Below, piece after piece: positions 34,415 to 42,379 of a DNA stretch of 64,000 nucleotides. The position numbers and the translations under genes were made by a program. Each line of letters opens with the position of its first letter. Positions within the stretch are counted from its first letter, which is position 1. Location: assembly GCF_000372465.1 (NCBI RefSeq), contig NZ_AQUZ01000038.1, forward strand, positions 1 to 64,000, in the 5' to 3' direction. The DNA is from Kribbella catacumbae DSM 19601 (GTDB taxonomy: Bacteria > Actinomycetota > Actinomycetes > Propionibacteriales > Kribbellaceae). Below the pieces are notes generated by a model. It worked only from the letters and a program-made list of their open reading frames with translations. It was not told the DNA's origin and did not search any database.

Positions 34415-34520
34415 GCCTGGGCACCGGCGAACCACTCCTGGTGGCGCGCCGGCGAAGTGCGGCCAGCCTCGTACTACAGCCGGAGTTCGTGATGGTCAGC
34501 GTGCGGTCGTCGCGTTGGGC

Positions 34521-34622
34521 CGGACCGCCGCCACTCACAAACCTCAACTGATCGCCCCCGGCCAGGCGTGCACAGGCGCGCTCCCGGGCGGAAACGGGAG
34601 GTTTGTGAGTGGCGGAGGTCCG
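34521..34622. repeat. 102-bp inverted repeat, 25-bp arms
   Basis: CGGACCGCCGCCACTCACAA-ACCTC (34521-34545) is the reverse complement of 34598-34622 with one mismatch in 25. The spacer is 52 bases. Outside the arms, GTTGGGC (34515-34520 region) and GCCCAAC (34631-34637) also match if short gaps are allowed. The rest of 34415-34735 has no gene. It could be a miniature mobile element, a strong attenuator, or a structured RNA ahead of the 34736 gene. No flanking direct repeat was clear. Confidence 0.75.
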
Positions 34623-34735
34623 GGCCTGCCGCCCAACGTCTATCCGGTGGCCGCGTCCGAGGCCGATGAGGCCGAAGAGATCGCGCACAGCCAGGAAGAG
34701 CATGTCGAAGGTTGAGGCCTGGGTACCGGCGGGGT

Positions 34736-35173
34736 ATGAGTGAGAACGAGCGGCTGATCCAGGCGTCCGTCGAGGACGTTTTCGCGATCCTCACCGATGG
34801 TTGGACGTATGCGTCGTGGGTGGTCGGCGCGTCCCGGATCCGCGACGTGGAGCCCGGCTGGCCGCAGCCGGGGCACAGCATCCACCACTCCGTCGGCGCC
34901 TGGCCGCTGCTCATCGACGACACCACGACGGTCGAGCAGTACGAGCCGCTGCGCTACCTCGAGTTGAAGGTCCGCGCCTGGCCGACCGGCGAAGGCAAAG
35001 TGGAGTTCGTCGCCACTGACCGGGACGGCAACTGCCACCTGGTCATGCGCGAACAGACCTCCAAGGGCCCAGCCGCCCTCCTCCCGGACGCCGTGCTAGA
35101 GCCCGTACTACGCCTGCGCAACGCGGAAACCCTCCAACGCCTAGCGCTCCTCGCCGAAGGCCGCCACCCGTAG
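34736..35173 (+). CDS. SRPBCC-superfamily (START-like) protein
   Basis: This gene codes for 145 residues from the ATG at 34736; the longer frame adds eight residues without a site. The fold signature is good: an N-terminal strand and helix (ERLIQASVEDVFAILTDGWT, then YASWVVGASRIRDVEPGW), PGHSIHHSVGAWPLLIDDTT in the beta sheet, and a long C-terminal helix (LEPVLRLRNAETLQRLALLA). The pocket of this fold binds hydrophobic ligands; many members are polyketide cyclases or of unknown function. It lies just downstream of the large inverted repeat. Confidence 0.85.
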   Translation: MSENERLIQASVEDVFAILTDGWTYASWVVGASRIRDVEPGWPQPGHSIHHSVGAWPLLIDDTTTVEQYEPLRYLELKVRAWPTGEGKVEFVATDRDGNCHLVMREQTSKGPAALLPDAVLEPVLRLRNAETLQRLALLAEGRHP

Positions 35174-35235
35174 ACCGTCAGAAGCCCAGCCCGCCGCCGA
35201 TTCCCGCCCGGGCAAACTCATTCCGGGTTGTTGGA

Positions 35236-35658
35236 TCAGGAGGAGCTTTCGCGGTCTTCGAGGCCGACGGCGTCGCGGAGTTCCGTGGACGCGTCCTGCA
35301 GCTTGCGAGACTCGCCGGTGTCCTCCATCAGCTCCGCCAGTGCGGCCGCGAGCGCATTGAGCTTGTCCTGTACTGCGGCGTCAGCGCGGGTCTGGGAGTT
35401 CTGCAGCAACGCGACCATCAGGAAGGTGACGATGGTGGTGATCGTGTTGATGATCAGCTGCCAGGTGTCGACGGTGCCGATCAGGAAGTACGACGGCGCC
35501 CAGACGACAACCAGCAGGACGCAGAAAGCGAAGAACCAGGCGCGCGAAGCGAACTTGGACGCGGCGCCGGCGAACCGGTCGAACAGGCCCGGTCGCGACG
35601 AGACATCGGACGGCATATGCGCCGATCCGCTCATCTCGGTCACCGTGTTAGCCACCAC
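35236..35658 (-). CDS. Low-affinity iron permease family membrane protein
   Basis: This gene codes for 140 residues. Two membrane helices (RAWFFAFCVLLVVVWAPSYF and LIINTITTIVTFLMVALLQN) are followed by NSQTRADAAVQDKLNALAAA, the family's characteristic N-S-Q element and coiled helix. The N terminus is disordered, and a start later than 35658 is possible. The family name comes from yeast Fet4-like proteins; bacterial short forms are not proven transporters. It belongs to a group of stress-type genes here (CBS protein, DUF6766, FAD-Rieske, GAF-ANTAR). Confidence 0.8.
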   Translation of the reverse strand: MVANTVTEMSGSAHMPSDVSSRPGLFDRFAGAASKFASRAWFFAFCVLLVVVWAPSYFLIGTVDTWQLIINTITTIVTFLMVALLQNSQTRADAAVQDKLNALAAALAELMEDTGESRKLQDASTELRDAVGLEDRESSS

Positions 35659-35764
35659 AACCTCCTCGATTCAGGGGCAGGCCGGAGCACCGGGGCGGCG
35701 GATGCCGGCCTTCGCCGGTCCGGTGCCCCGGGCACCGAACCGGTATGCATCGGCGAGGCGGTCG

Positions 35765-36187
35765 TCAGGGCTGGGAGATCGCCTGGACCGTGTCCCCGGT
35801 GGCTCGTTCAGGCATCGCCCGGGCGATGTCGGCCTGGGCGAGCATGCCGACCAGGTCGTGGCCGTCGATCACGGGCAGCCGCCGGATCTGGTGCTTGGTC
35901 ATCATCGCCAGCGCTTCTTCGATGCTGTCGTCAGCGCCGATCGTGATCGGCTTGCCCTCACCGAACTGACCCGCGTGCGCGGTCGCCGGGTCGCCACCGT
36001 CGGCCAGGCACTTGACCACGATGTCGCGGTCGGTCAGCACGCCCTTGAGTCGCTGGTCCTCGCCACAGATCGGCAACGCCCCGACATCGAGGTCCCGCAT
36101 CTTGCGGGCCGCGTCCACGAGCGTCTCGTTCTCGCCGATACATTCCGCGCCGGCCGTCATCAGATCTCGTGCCTTCGTCATCGCCAC
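35765..36187 (-). CDS. CBS-domain-pair protein
   Basis: This gene codes for 140 residues, essentially two CBS domains. The first has ARDLMTAGAECIGENETLVD and DLDVGALPICGEDQRLKGVL with TDRDIV. The second has AGQFGEGKPITIGADDSIEE, MMTKHQIRRLPVIDGHDLVG and a final MLAQADIARAM. Such pairs bind adenosine nucleotides and act as energy sensors or regulators of partner proteins. Similar single CBS proteins are typical of hypoxia and dormancy regulons in actinobacteria (established for DosR regulons). It reads in the same direction as the iron-permease-like gene but is separated by 106 bases. Confidence 0.92.
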   Translation of the reverse strand: MAMTKARDLMTAGAECIGENETLVDAARKMRDLDVGALPICGEDQRLKGVLTDRDIVVKCLADGGDPATAHAGQFGEGKPITIGADDSIEEALAMMTKHQIRRLPVIDGHDLVGMLAQADIARAMPERATGDTVQAISQP

Positions 36188-36305
36188 ATCACTCCCACCA
36201 CTTGGCCGATCCGACTGGATGACCCTGCGGTTCCCCCGCTCAGCCCTACCGAAACAGCTGGCGCGCCGGGTTCCACGGCCCGGACGGGCACGCGATGATG
36301 GGCAG

Positions 36306-36968
36306 ATGCGATGGATACGGCTCAGAGGGCTGTTGCTGGTGAATCTTGGGTTGTTCGCGGTGTTTCTGGGCGGGGTTCTGCTGACCGGAAATGCGCACGA
36401 GAACGAGCAACTGACCGATCACGGCCAACCGACGCAGAGCCTGGTCGCGTACGCCGGCTCCTCCTCGTTCGGTGAGACCGTCTTCGAGAACTGGGAGTCG
36501 GAGTTCCTGCAGATGGGCATGTACGTCCTGCTGACCACTTTCCTGGTGCAGAAGGGCTCCGCGGAATCCAAGCCGATCGACGAAGCCGTGCCGCAGGACG
36601 AGAACCCGCGGAATCACCGCACCGACGCCGACGCGCCCTGGCCCGTCAGGCACGGGACGGAACTGGTGCTGAAGCTCTACGAGAACTCACTCGCCATCGC
36701 CTTCGGGATCTGTTTCGCGCTGTCCATCTGGCTTCATGCCGTCACCGGCGCCGGCGCCTACAGCGAGGAACAGCAACTGCACGGCAGCGAGGCGGTCACC
36801 GCCTGGCAATACCTTGGTACGTCGCAGTTCTGGTTCGAATCGTTCCAGAACTGGCAGAGCGAGTTCCTCGCGGTGGCTGCCATCGTCGGCGGCTCCATCT
36901 ACCTGCGCCAACGCTCGTCGTCCCAGTCGAAGCCGGTCCACGCCCCCCACGCCCAAACCGGCGGCTGA
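36306..36968 (+). CDS. DUF6766-like membrane protein
   Basis: This gene codes for 220 residues from the ATG at 36306. It has four membrane helices in two pairs, and the pairs are related: ENWESEFLQMGMYVLLTTFL with a Lys-Gly-Ser tail, and QNWQSEFLAVAAIVGGSIYL with a Ser-rich tail. The first helix is RGLLLVNLGLFAVFLGGVLL and the third is NSLAIAFGICFALSIWLHAV. The internal repeat suggests duplication of a two-helix unit. Function is unknown; the protein is commonly found with stress genes. It is followed 41 bases later by the FAD-Rieske gene. Confidence 0.8.
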   Translation: MRWIRLRGLLLVNLGLFAVFLGGVLLTGNAHENEQLTDHGQPTQSLVAYAGSSSFGETVFENWESEFLQMGMYVLLTTFLVQKGSAESKPIDEAVPQDENPRNHRTDADAPWPVRHGTELVLKLYENSLAIAFGICFALSIWLHAVTGAGAYSEEQQLHGSEAVTAWQYLGTSQFWFESFQNWQSEFLAVAAIVGGSIYLRQRSSSQSKPVHAPHAQTGG

Positions 36969-37009
36969 CCGGCACGCATCGGATACCTCGGCCGGGGTAC
37001 CGGAAGTGC

Positions 37010-38500
37010 ATGGTTTCCGTTTGGACTGCAACCGCCGAAGTCCCTCCGTACGACGCGTTGCGCACCGACAAGCGCGCCGAGGTGGCGGTCATCGGTGGCG
37101 GCTGGATCGGGCTGACCACCGCACTACTCCTTGCCCAGGACGGCGCCGACGTCGTCCTGCTCGAAGCGGGCAGACTCGGCTCCAGAACCAGCGGGCACAC
37201 CACCGGCAAAGTCACCTCGCAGCACGGCGCGATCTACGCGGACCTGATCGATCGCCACGGCGAGGACAAGGCCCGTCTGTACGCCGACGCCAACCAGGCG
37301 GCAGTCGGCAGGGTCGCCGGGCTGGCCGAGTCCGAGGCAATCGACTGCGAGCTGATCCGGACGCCGGCCTTCGTCTACTCGCCCGATTCGGAAAACGAAC
37401 TGAAGCGCGAAGTCGAGGCAGCCATCTCGCTGGGCCTGCCGGCTCAACTGACCGATGGGTCTGACGTCGGAGTGCCCGCGGCCGCGGCGGTGCGGTTCAA
37501 CGACCAGGTCCAGCTCCATCCAGTGAAATACCTGGCCGGCGTCGCCGCGGCGCTGACTCGGGCCGGCGGCCGGATCTTCGAGCACACCAGGGTCGTCGGG
37601 CTCCACGAGAAGGACGACGTAGTACGGGTCAGCACGGAGGCCGGTCCCGAGGTTCGCGCTCGCCACGTGGTGGTGGCGACGCTGTTGCCCTTCGGCCTGA
37701 CTGGCGGTTATATCGCCAAGACGCGACCAGAGCAGTCTCATGGGATCGCTGTCCGGCTGCCGGTGGAGGCGCCGGTAGGGATGTCGATCTCGACCGGCTC
37801 CCCCGTCCGCTCCACCCGCCCCTGGCCGGGTGGCGGGCCGAACGGGCTGATCGTTGTCGGCGGCAACCACGGGACCGGCACCGTCGAGGACACCGAGGCG
37901 ATCTACCAAAGCCTGATCGACTGGACCAGCTCGACGTGGAACTACTCCTGCCAAGCCGAATATCGTTGGTCGGCGCACGACTACAGCACCCCGGACCTCC
38001 TTCCGTACGTCGGCAGGTCACCCGGCAGCAGTGCCGTACTGGTTGCCACCGGCATGCATAAGTGGGGACTCAGCAACGGAATGGTGGCCGCTGGCATCCT
38101 TTGTGATCTGGTTGCTGAGCGCACCAATCCCTGGACGGACCTGTACGACGCCGGGCGGATCGGTGACGCGAAAGCCGTCGCCAAACTGCTCAAGGACAAT
38201 CTGCTGGTCGGCAAGGACTTCGCCACCGGCCATCTCAGCCGGGCGATGCACGGCCGGCTCGACCATCTCGAGGTCGGCCAAGGCGGGCTCATCGACATCG
38301 ACGGGCAGATCGTCGGCGCCTACCGCGACCACGAGGGCACCCTGTACACCGTCAAGCCGACCTGTACCCATGTCGGCTGCGCCCTCCGCTGGAACAACGC
38401 CGACACAACCTGGGACTGCAGCTGCCACGGTTCCCGCTTCTCCCCCGACGGCACCGTCCTCGACGGCCCGGCCACCAAGCCCCTCAGTCGAGATTCATAG
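37010..38500 (+). CDS. FAD-dependent oxidoreductase with C-terminal Rieske domain
   Basis: This gene codes for 496 residues. The FAD-binding start is VAVIGGGWIGLTTALLLAQD, with the Glu of VVLLEAGRLG and then RTSGHTTGKVTSQHGAIYAD, a D-amino-acid-oxidase-type core. The Rieske module covers about the last 85 residues: CTHVGCALRW and CSCHGSRF give the C-x-H...C-x2-H ligands of a [2Fe-2S] cluster. Such fusions are probably electron-transfer dehydrogenases whose substrate is unknown. The 3' end overlaps the convergent 38484 gene by 17 bases. Confidence 0.9.
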   Translation: MVSVWTATAEVPPYDALRTDKRAEVAVIGGGWIGLTTALLLAQDGADVVLLEAGRLGSRTSGHTTGKVTSQHGAIYADLIDRHGEDKARLYADANQAAVGRVAGLAESEAIDCELIRTPAFVYSPDSENELKREVEAAISLGLPAQLTDGSDVGVPAAAAVRFNDQVQLHPVKYLAGVAAALTRAGGRIFEHTRVVGLHEKDDVVRVSTEAGPEVRARHVVVATLLPFGLTGGYIAKTRPEQSHGIAVRLPVEAPVGMSISTGSPVRSTRPWPGGGPNGLIVVGGNHGTGTVEDTEAIYQSLIDWTSSTWNYSCQAEYRWSAHDYSTPDLLPYVGRSPGSSAVLVATGMHKWGLSNGMVAAGILCDLVAERTNPWTDLYDAGRIGDAKAVAKLLKDNLLVGKDFATGHLSRAMHGRLDHLEVGQGGLIDIDGQIVGAYRDHEGTLYTVKPTCTHVGCALRWNNADTTWDCSCHGSRFSPDGTVLDGPATKPLSRDS

Positions 38501-38708
38501 CGTTGTAGACGATCTCCGTGGCGGCGTCGCCGAGAGGTTGCCCGCCGTCGCGGGCCAGCGCGAGCAGCAGGTCGAACGCCACGTCCCGGTCGCTTGATGG
38601 ATCGCTGCCCGCGAGGACCAGGCTCCGCTGTCCGTCGTGACACGGTCCCTCGCCCAGCACGTCCTGCAGATCCTCCAGCCGGACCAGGATCACCGCGTGG
38701 TCTGTCAT
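38484..38708 (-). CDS. Small conserved protein of unknown function
   Basis: This gene codes for 74 residues. The ATG at 38708 has GGAGAA six bases upstream. The sequence (HAVILVRLEDLQDVLGEGPC, then SSDRDVAFDLLLALARDGGQ) looks like a compact alpha/beta or helical domain; I do not recognise a family. It ends inside the 3' end of the FAD-Rieske gene on the opposite strand, so their transcripts overlap. The good ribosome-binding site and nonrandom composition support it as real. Confidence 0.6.
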   Translation of the reverse strand: MTDHAVILVRLEDLQDVLGEGPCHDGQRSLVLAGSDPSSDRDVAFDLLLALARDGGQPLGDAATEIVYNAMNLD

Positions 38709-38875
38709 GACATTCTCCGTATCGAGCCGTGATGGAGTACCACCACCACACTTCCGACGGTACGCCGACCGCCGGCCTCGGGCTGGTATCCCCGCCGCGC
38801 GATCGCAGCAGGCGGATCCAAATGGTTACCGAACGTGACGGCCATGTTGAGGTGTGACTTCTGGACAGGATTGGC

Positions 38876-39673
38876 ATGATGGTGGCCATGGATCACTCCG
38901 ACGGAGCGGGTGCCCCTGACGCACCTTTGGAGCCCACCGTGGCGATCGACCATCAAGAAGTTGCCGACGCGTTCGCCCGGTTGGCGATCGAGCTGCACGA
39001 TGCCGACGGCGTCGTGGAGACCGTCGAGACGGTCGCGCAGTTCGCCCTGCAGGCCCTGGACTGCTCGTACGCCGGCGTCATCTTGTCCACCCGTGACAGC
39101 CGGCCGGAGATCGCCGCTGTCACCGATCCTCTCGTCGCCGAGGCCTTCGAGCTGCAGCTCGCCAGCGACAACGGGCCGCTGATCACCTCGCTGCGCAACC
39201 GGACCACGGTACTGATTCCTGACACCACCACGGAGCAGCGATGGCCCGAATGGGCCGGCAAGGTGGCCGCGCTCGGCGTACGCAGCGTGCTCGATGTTCC
39301 GCTGGTCATCGGCAGCCAGCGATCCCAGACCGTCGGCGTGCTCGGGTTGTACAGCCTCACCGCGGAGGCGTTCGACACCGACGACGAGGCGATCGCCCAC
39401 ATCCTCGCCCGGCATGCGTCGGTCGCCCTCGCGACCGCCAGGCACGAAGCCTCGATGGCGCAGGCCGTAGACGCCCGCAAACTGGTCGGGCAGGCGATGG
39501 GCATCCTGATGGAGCGGTTCGCCATCGACGGCGACCGCGCGTTCGCCATCCTCAAGCGCTACTCCCAAGACACCAACACCAAGTTGCGCGACGTCGCGCA
39601 GCAGTTGATCGACACCCGGAAACTGCCGACGGCCGGCCACCCCGATCAGGCGAGCAGCCGGCCACCGGTCTGA
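38876..39673 (+). CDS. GAF-ANTAR RNA-binding regulator
   Basis: This gene codes for 265 residues. An AGGA five bases before the ATG at 38876 supports this start; ATGs at 38879 and 38888 are alternatives. A GAF domain occupies about residues 30-185 (TVAQFALQALDCSYAGVILS; GVRSVLDVPLVIGSQRSQTV; AHILARHASVALATARHEAS). The ANTAR domain follows: ARKLVGQAMGILMERFAIDG and AFAILKRYSQDTNTKLRDVA. ANTAR domains bind paired hairpins in mRNA leaders and act as antiterminators; the GAF domain should sense a small ligand or redox signal. Its target transcript is not identified; it lies next to decayed stress genes. Confidence 0.92.
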   Translation: MMVAMDHSDGAGAPDAPLEPTVAIDHQEVADAFARLAIELHDADGVVETVETVAQFALQALDCSYAGVILSTRDSRPEIAAVTDPLVAEAFELQLASDNGPLITSLRNRTTVLIPDTTTEQRWPEWAGKVAALGVRSVLDVPLVIGSQRSQTVGVLGLYSLTAEAFDTDDEAIAHILARHASVALATARHEASMAQAVDARKLVGQAMGILMERFAIDGDRAFAILKRYSQDTNTKLRDVAQQLIDTRKLPTAGHPDQASSRPPV

Positions 39674-39685
39674 GTGCCTACGGCC

Positions 39686-39889
39686 CTATAACTTGTCCCA
39701 GTGCGGGAGCTGCTCGTTGGGGTCTTCTTCGCCAGAACCCGGCTTCGGCACCGGCTGCGTCAGCGGGCTGTCATCACCGGGACGGGTACCGACGTCCGGG
39801 TTCTCGGTGTCCGGGTCGACCAGATCGGGGTTCTCGGGGTCGCTTCCGGGTCCCATCGGCGGCACGGGCGGAACGGGTGTGGTGCTCAT
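39686..39889 (-). CDS. Small Pro/Asp-rich protein
   Basis: This gene codes for 67 residues. I chose the ATG at 39889 because GAGGAGG sits eight bases upstream; the longer frame to 39958 lacks a site. The protein is disordered and rich in Pro, Asp and Gly (STTPVPPVPPMGPGSDPENP; DLVDPDTENPDVGTRPGDDS). No family was recognised. Similar short acidic or Pro-rich proteins occur near stress genes. It lies between the GAF-ANTAR gene (tail to tail, 12 bases) and the phosphoketolase remnant. Confidence 0.6.
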   Translation of the reverse strand: MSTTPVPPVPPMGPGSDPENPDLVDPDTENPDVGTRPGDDSPLTQPVPKPGSGEEDPNEQLPHWDKL

Positions 39890-39958
39890 CGCAGTACCTC
39901 CTCTTGGATGGTCCACAGAGTGGACAAACCCTCCGGTACCCGTTGGTTTTCCTGGCAA

Positions 39959-40798
39959 TCAGGCCAGCCGGCTCCAGCGCCAGTCGCGGACCTCGGGGAG
40001 GTCCTCGCCGTAGTTGGTGACGTGCACGCGATGCCGGGTTCGCTGATCGGCGAACCACTGCCAACTGAGGCAGGTGTTCGCGCAACAGGTCGACCGCGGC
40101 CAGCGTCTCCAGCGTCGGTACGTCACCGGCGCACGCCATCACGACGTCCGGCTCACCGCCGTCATTGCTGGCGAAGTCCCAGACCCCGATCCCCCGAGCG
40201 CGGTGCAGCGCGGCCGCGTCCCAGTCGAGCCAGTTCGGCTGCGGTTGCTTGCCTGCGACAACGACATTGACGTAGTTCCTGGTCCGCAGGCAGTGATCCA
40301 TCGTGGACAGCAACGTGTTGGTGTCCGGTGGCAGGCAGACCCGCACGACCTCCGCCTTCTTGTTCACCACGTGATCGATGAAGCCGGGATCCTGGTGCGA
40401 GAAGCCGTTGTGGTCCTGCCGCCAGACGTGCGAGGTCAGCAGGTAGTTCAGCGACGGGATCGGCCGGCGCCAGTCCAGCCGGTTCACCGTCTTGAGCCAC
40501 ATCGCGTGCTGGCTCACCATCGAGTCGACGATGTGCACGAACGCCTCGTACGACGAGAAGACCCCGTGCCGCCCGGTCAGCAGATACCCCTCCAGCCACC
40601 CCTGGCAGGTGTGTTCGCTGAGCATCTCCAGCACCCGTCCGTCGACCGCGAGATGGTCGTCGGTGTCACTGCGGCCCGCGTTCCACGCCTTGGCCGTCAC
40701 GTCGTAGACCGCCGACAACCGGTTCGACTCGGTCTCGTCCGGTCCGGCCATCCGGAAGTTCTGGTGCTCCTCGTTGGCCGTGAAGACATCCCGCGGGA
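39959..40798 (-). pseudogene. Phosphoketolase remnant, truncated and internally deleted
   Basis: The frame from about 40798 reads FTANEEHQNFRMAGPDETES, then HTCQGWLEGYLLTGRHGVFS, SMVSQHAMWLKTVNRLDWRR, SLNYLLTSHVWRQDHNGFSH and MACAGDVPTLETLAAVDLLR, all typical of xylulose-5-P/fructose-6-P phosphoketolase. About 400 N-terminal residues with the thiamine-diphosphate site are missing. After REHLPQLAV the frame is lost; in another frame the true C terminus appears (QWFADQRTRHRVHVTNYGED, then LPEVRDWRW) with a stop at 39959. Roughly 90-100 residues are deleted at this point. The gene cannot make an active enzyme. Confidence 0.82.
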
Positions 40799-40894
40799 AA
40801 TCTGAAACGGCACGACGACCCGATCACCAGGCACCAGGTTGCTCACCTCGGACCCAACCTCGGTGACGAACCCCATCGGCTCATGGCCGAGCAC
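40795..40894 (-). pseudogene. Zinc alcohol dehydrogenase fragment joined to phosphoketolase remnant
   Basis: About 33 residues of a zinc-dependent alcohol dehydrogenase catalytic (GroES-like) domain remain: LGHEPMGFVTEVGSEVSNLV, then PGDRVVVPFQIS, the segment that normally runs to a Cys cluster. The frame breaks at the junction with the phosphoketolase fragment (about 40795), where TTTCCCGCGG is shared. The two were probably adjacent genes on the same strand, fused by a deletion of the rest of one and the front of the other. Confidence 0.7.
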
Positions 40895-40969
40895 GTGTAG
40901 GCGACGTCCCGCTTACCTTGCCAAGTCAGAGCTTTCACTTTCGGCGGTACCCCCTGCCCCGATCACCAA

Positions 40970-42244
40970 TCAGTGAGGCGTGGCAGGTGTCTCCAGTGGT
41001 GGGTACGGCGCTTCGGCGAGGCCGAGGTTGCGCCAGACGAAGCGGGGGATGCGGGCCAGGAAGCCGCGGAGGAAGATCGAGCTGTGCGCGATCGTCGGCT
41101 GGCTGTGCTGGCTCACAGCGAACCAGGCCCAGTGGTCGGTGAACGCGAACGGCATCCCCGGGTTGGCCATCAGGTACTCCATCTGCCGCGGATGGATCAC
41201 GTCGTACGCGTACTTGGGGTCCTGCGCGTGGACCGCGAACTGCTCGTTGAACGCGCCGCTCTCGAAGCTGATGCCGCCGCCGAACCCACGAGGGCCGACC
41301 TGCAGTGGTGGCATCCGGGTCGGCAACTGGAACCCCAGCAACGCCTGGCTGTGGTTGTCGGTGACGGTCCGGGTCTGGGACCGACCTTGGCTGTCGGTGT
41401 AGCTCTCAGTGCGGGTGGTCTTCCAATGGTGGTTGAAGGCAACGAACGGCGGGCCGTCACCGTCGCGGCCCCGGATCACCTCACTGGTGCGGTGGGCGTG
41501 GCCGGCCCGAGTCACCGGGGTGGTTTGCAGCAGGCTGTCGTCGACACCGATCCAGTGCCAGTCCGGGTGGCGGTAGAAGCTCAGCCTCGGCGGCCGCTCC
41601 GGCTCGATCCGATGGTCCAGCGGTAGGGCGTCGATCACGGCAGCGACGCCGGCGAGCTGCTCCAGCCAGGGACCGAGGAGGTCGACCTCCTCGCGCGGTG
41701 GATCCAGCACGACCAGCTGGTCGCCGTCGATGCTGAGGTTCAGACCGGGCTGTCCCGCCGCCATCGCGTTCAGCCGCTCGCACAGCTGCGGAGTCAGAAC
41801 CTCATCGGCGTACGCCGGTACGAGCGCGCCGATCTGCCACCCCGGACCCAGTTGCGCAGGAGACGGTACCCCGGTCACCGCCACCCCGAACCGGGGCTGG
41901 GTCTGACCGCCCGTGATCCACAACTCCGGGAGCCTGCGCGACAAGGTGACCATCCCCACCCAGCCAGACCAGTGCTCGGAGCCGTACTCGATCACCTGGA
42001 ACGGCCGGCCCGTACTCGTCCAGCCGGTGATCTGGTCGTCGGTACGGCGGTGGAAGCCGATCCCGAACGGCGGGTTGCCGAGCCTGGCCACGGGTTCGAA
42101 GGTCGGGCTGTTGACGAACGTCCAGCCCCGGTCCCGCAACGACTTGATGTACTGCTGCCGGCGCACGATCGCGATCACGCCCCAGGTGACACCGGCGATG
42201 CCCAGCACCACGACCATCACGAAAGCGACCACCGCTGCGCTCAC
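40970..42244 (-). CDS. Membrane-anchored protein of unknown function
   Basis: This gene codes for 424 residues. I chose the GTG at 42244 because AGGAGG sits five bases upstream; longer frames run antisense to the patatin gene. One N-terminal membrane helix (VVAFVMVVVLGIAGVTWGVI) is followed by RRQQYIKSLRDRGWTFVNSP and a large soluble part with Trp/Gly-rich strands (FGIGFHRRTDDQITGWTSTG; LSFYRHPDWHWIGVDDSLLQ; EYLMANPGMPFAFTDHWAWF). No family was recognised with confidence. The single anchor and lack of a signal cleavage site suggest a cytoplasmic-facing protein. It is divergent from the giant patatin gene, with 135 bases between them. Confidence 0.7.
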   Translation of the reverse strand: MSAAVVAFVMVVVLGIAGVTWGVIAIVRRQQYIKSLRDRGWTFVNSPTFEPVARLGNPPFGIGFHRRTDDQITGWTSTGRPFQVIEYGSEHWSGWVGMVTLSRRLPELWITGGQTQPRFGVAVTGVPSPAQLGPGWQIGALVPAYADEVLTPQLCERLNAMAAGQPGLNLSIDGDQLVVLDPPREEVDLLGPWLEQLAGVAAVIDALPLDHRIEPERPPRLSFYRHPDWHWIGVDDSLLQTTPVTRAGHAHRTSEVIRGRDGDGPPFVAFNHHWKTTRTESYTDSQGRSQTRTVTDNHSQALLGFQLPTRMPPLQVGPRGFGGGISFESGAFNEQFAVHAQDPKYAYDVIHPRQMEYLMANPGMPFAFTDHWAWFAVSQHSQPTIAHSSIFLRGFLARIPRFVWRNLGLAEAPYPPLETPATPH

Positions 42245-42379
42245 GTCCACCTCCTGGCTCCTCGGCTGATACCGCCCGGCTGGTACCGCGCCGGGACCCG
42301 ATTGTTCCCCATCACAGGGCGAACACTTCCCGTAGTCCCGATTTGTGATTAGCGTCGTTATTTCCAGGGGTGGAGTTTT

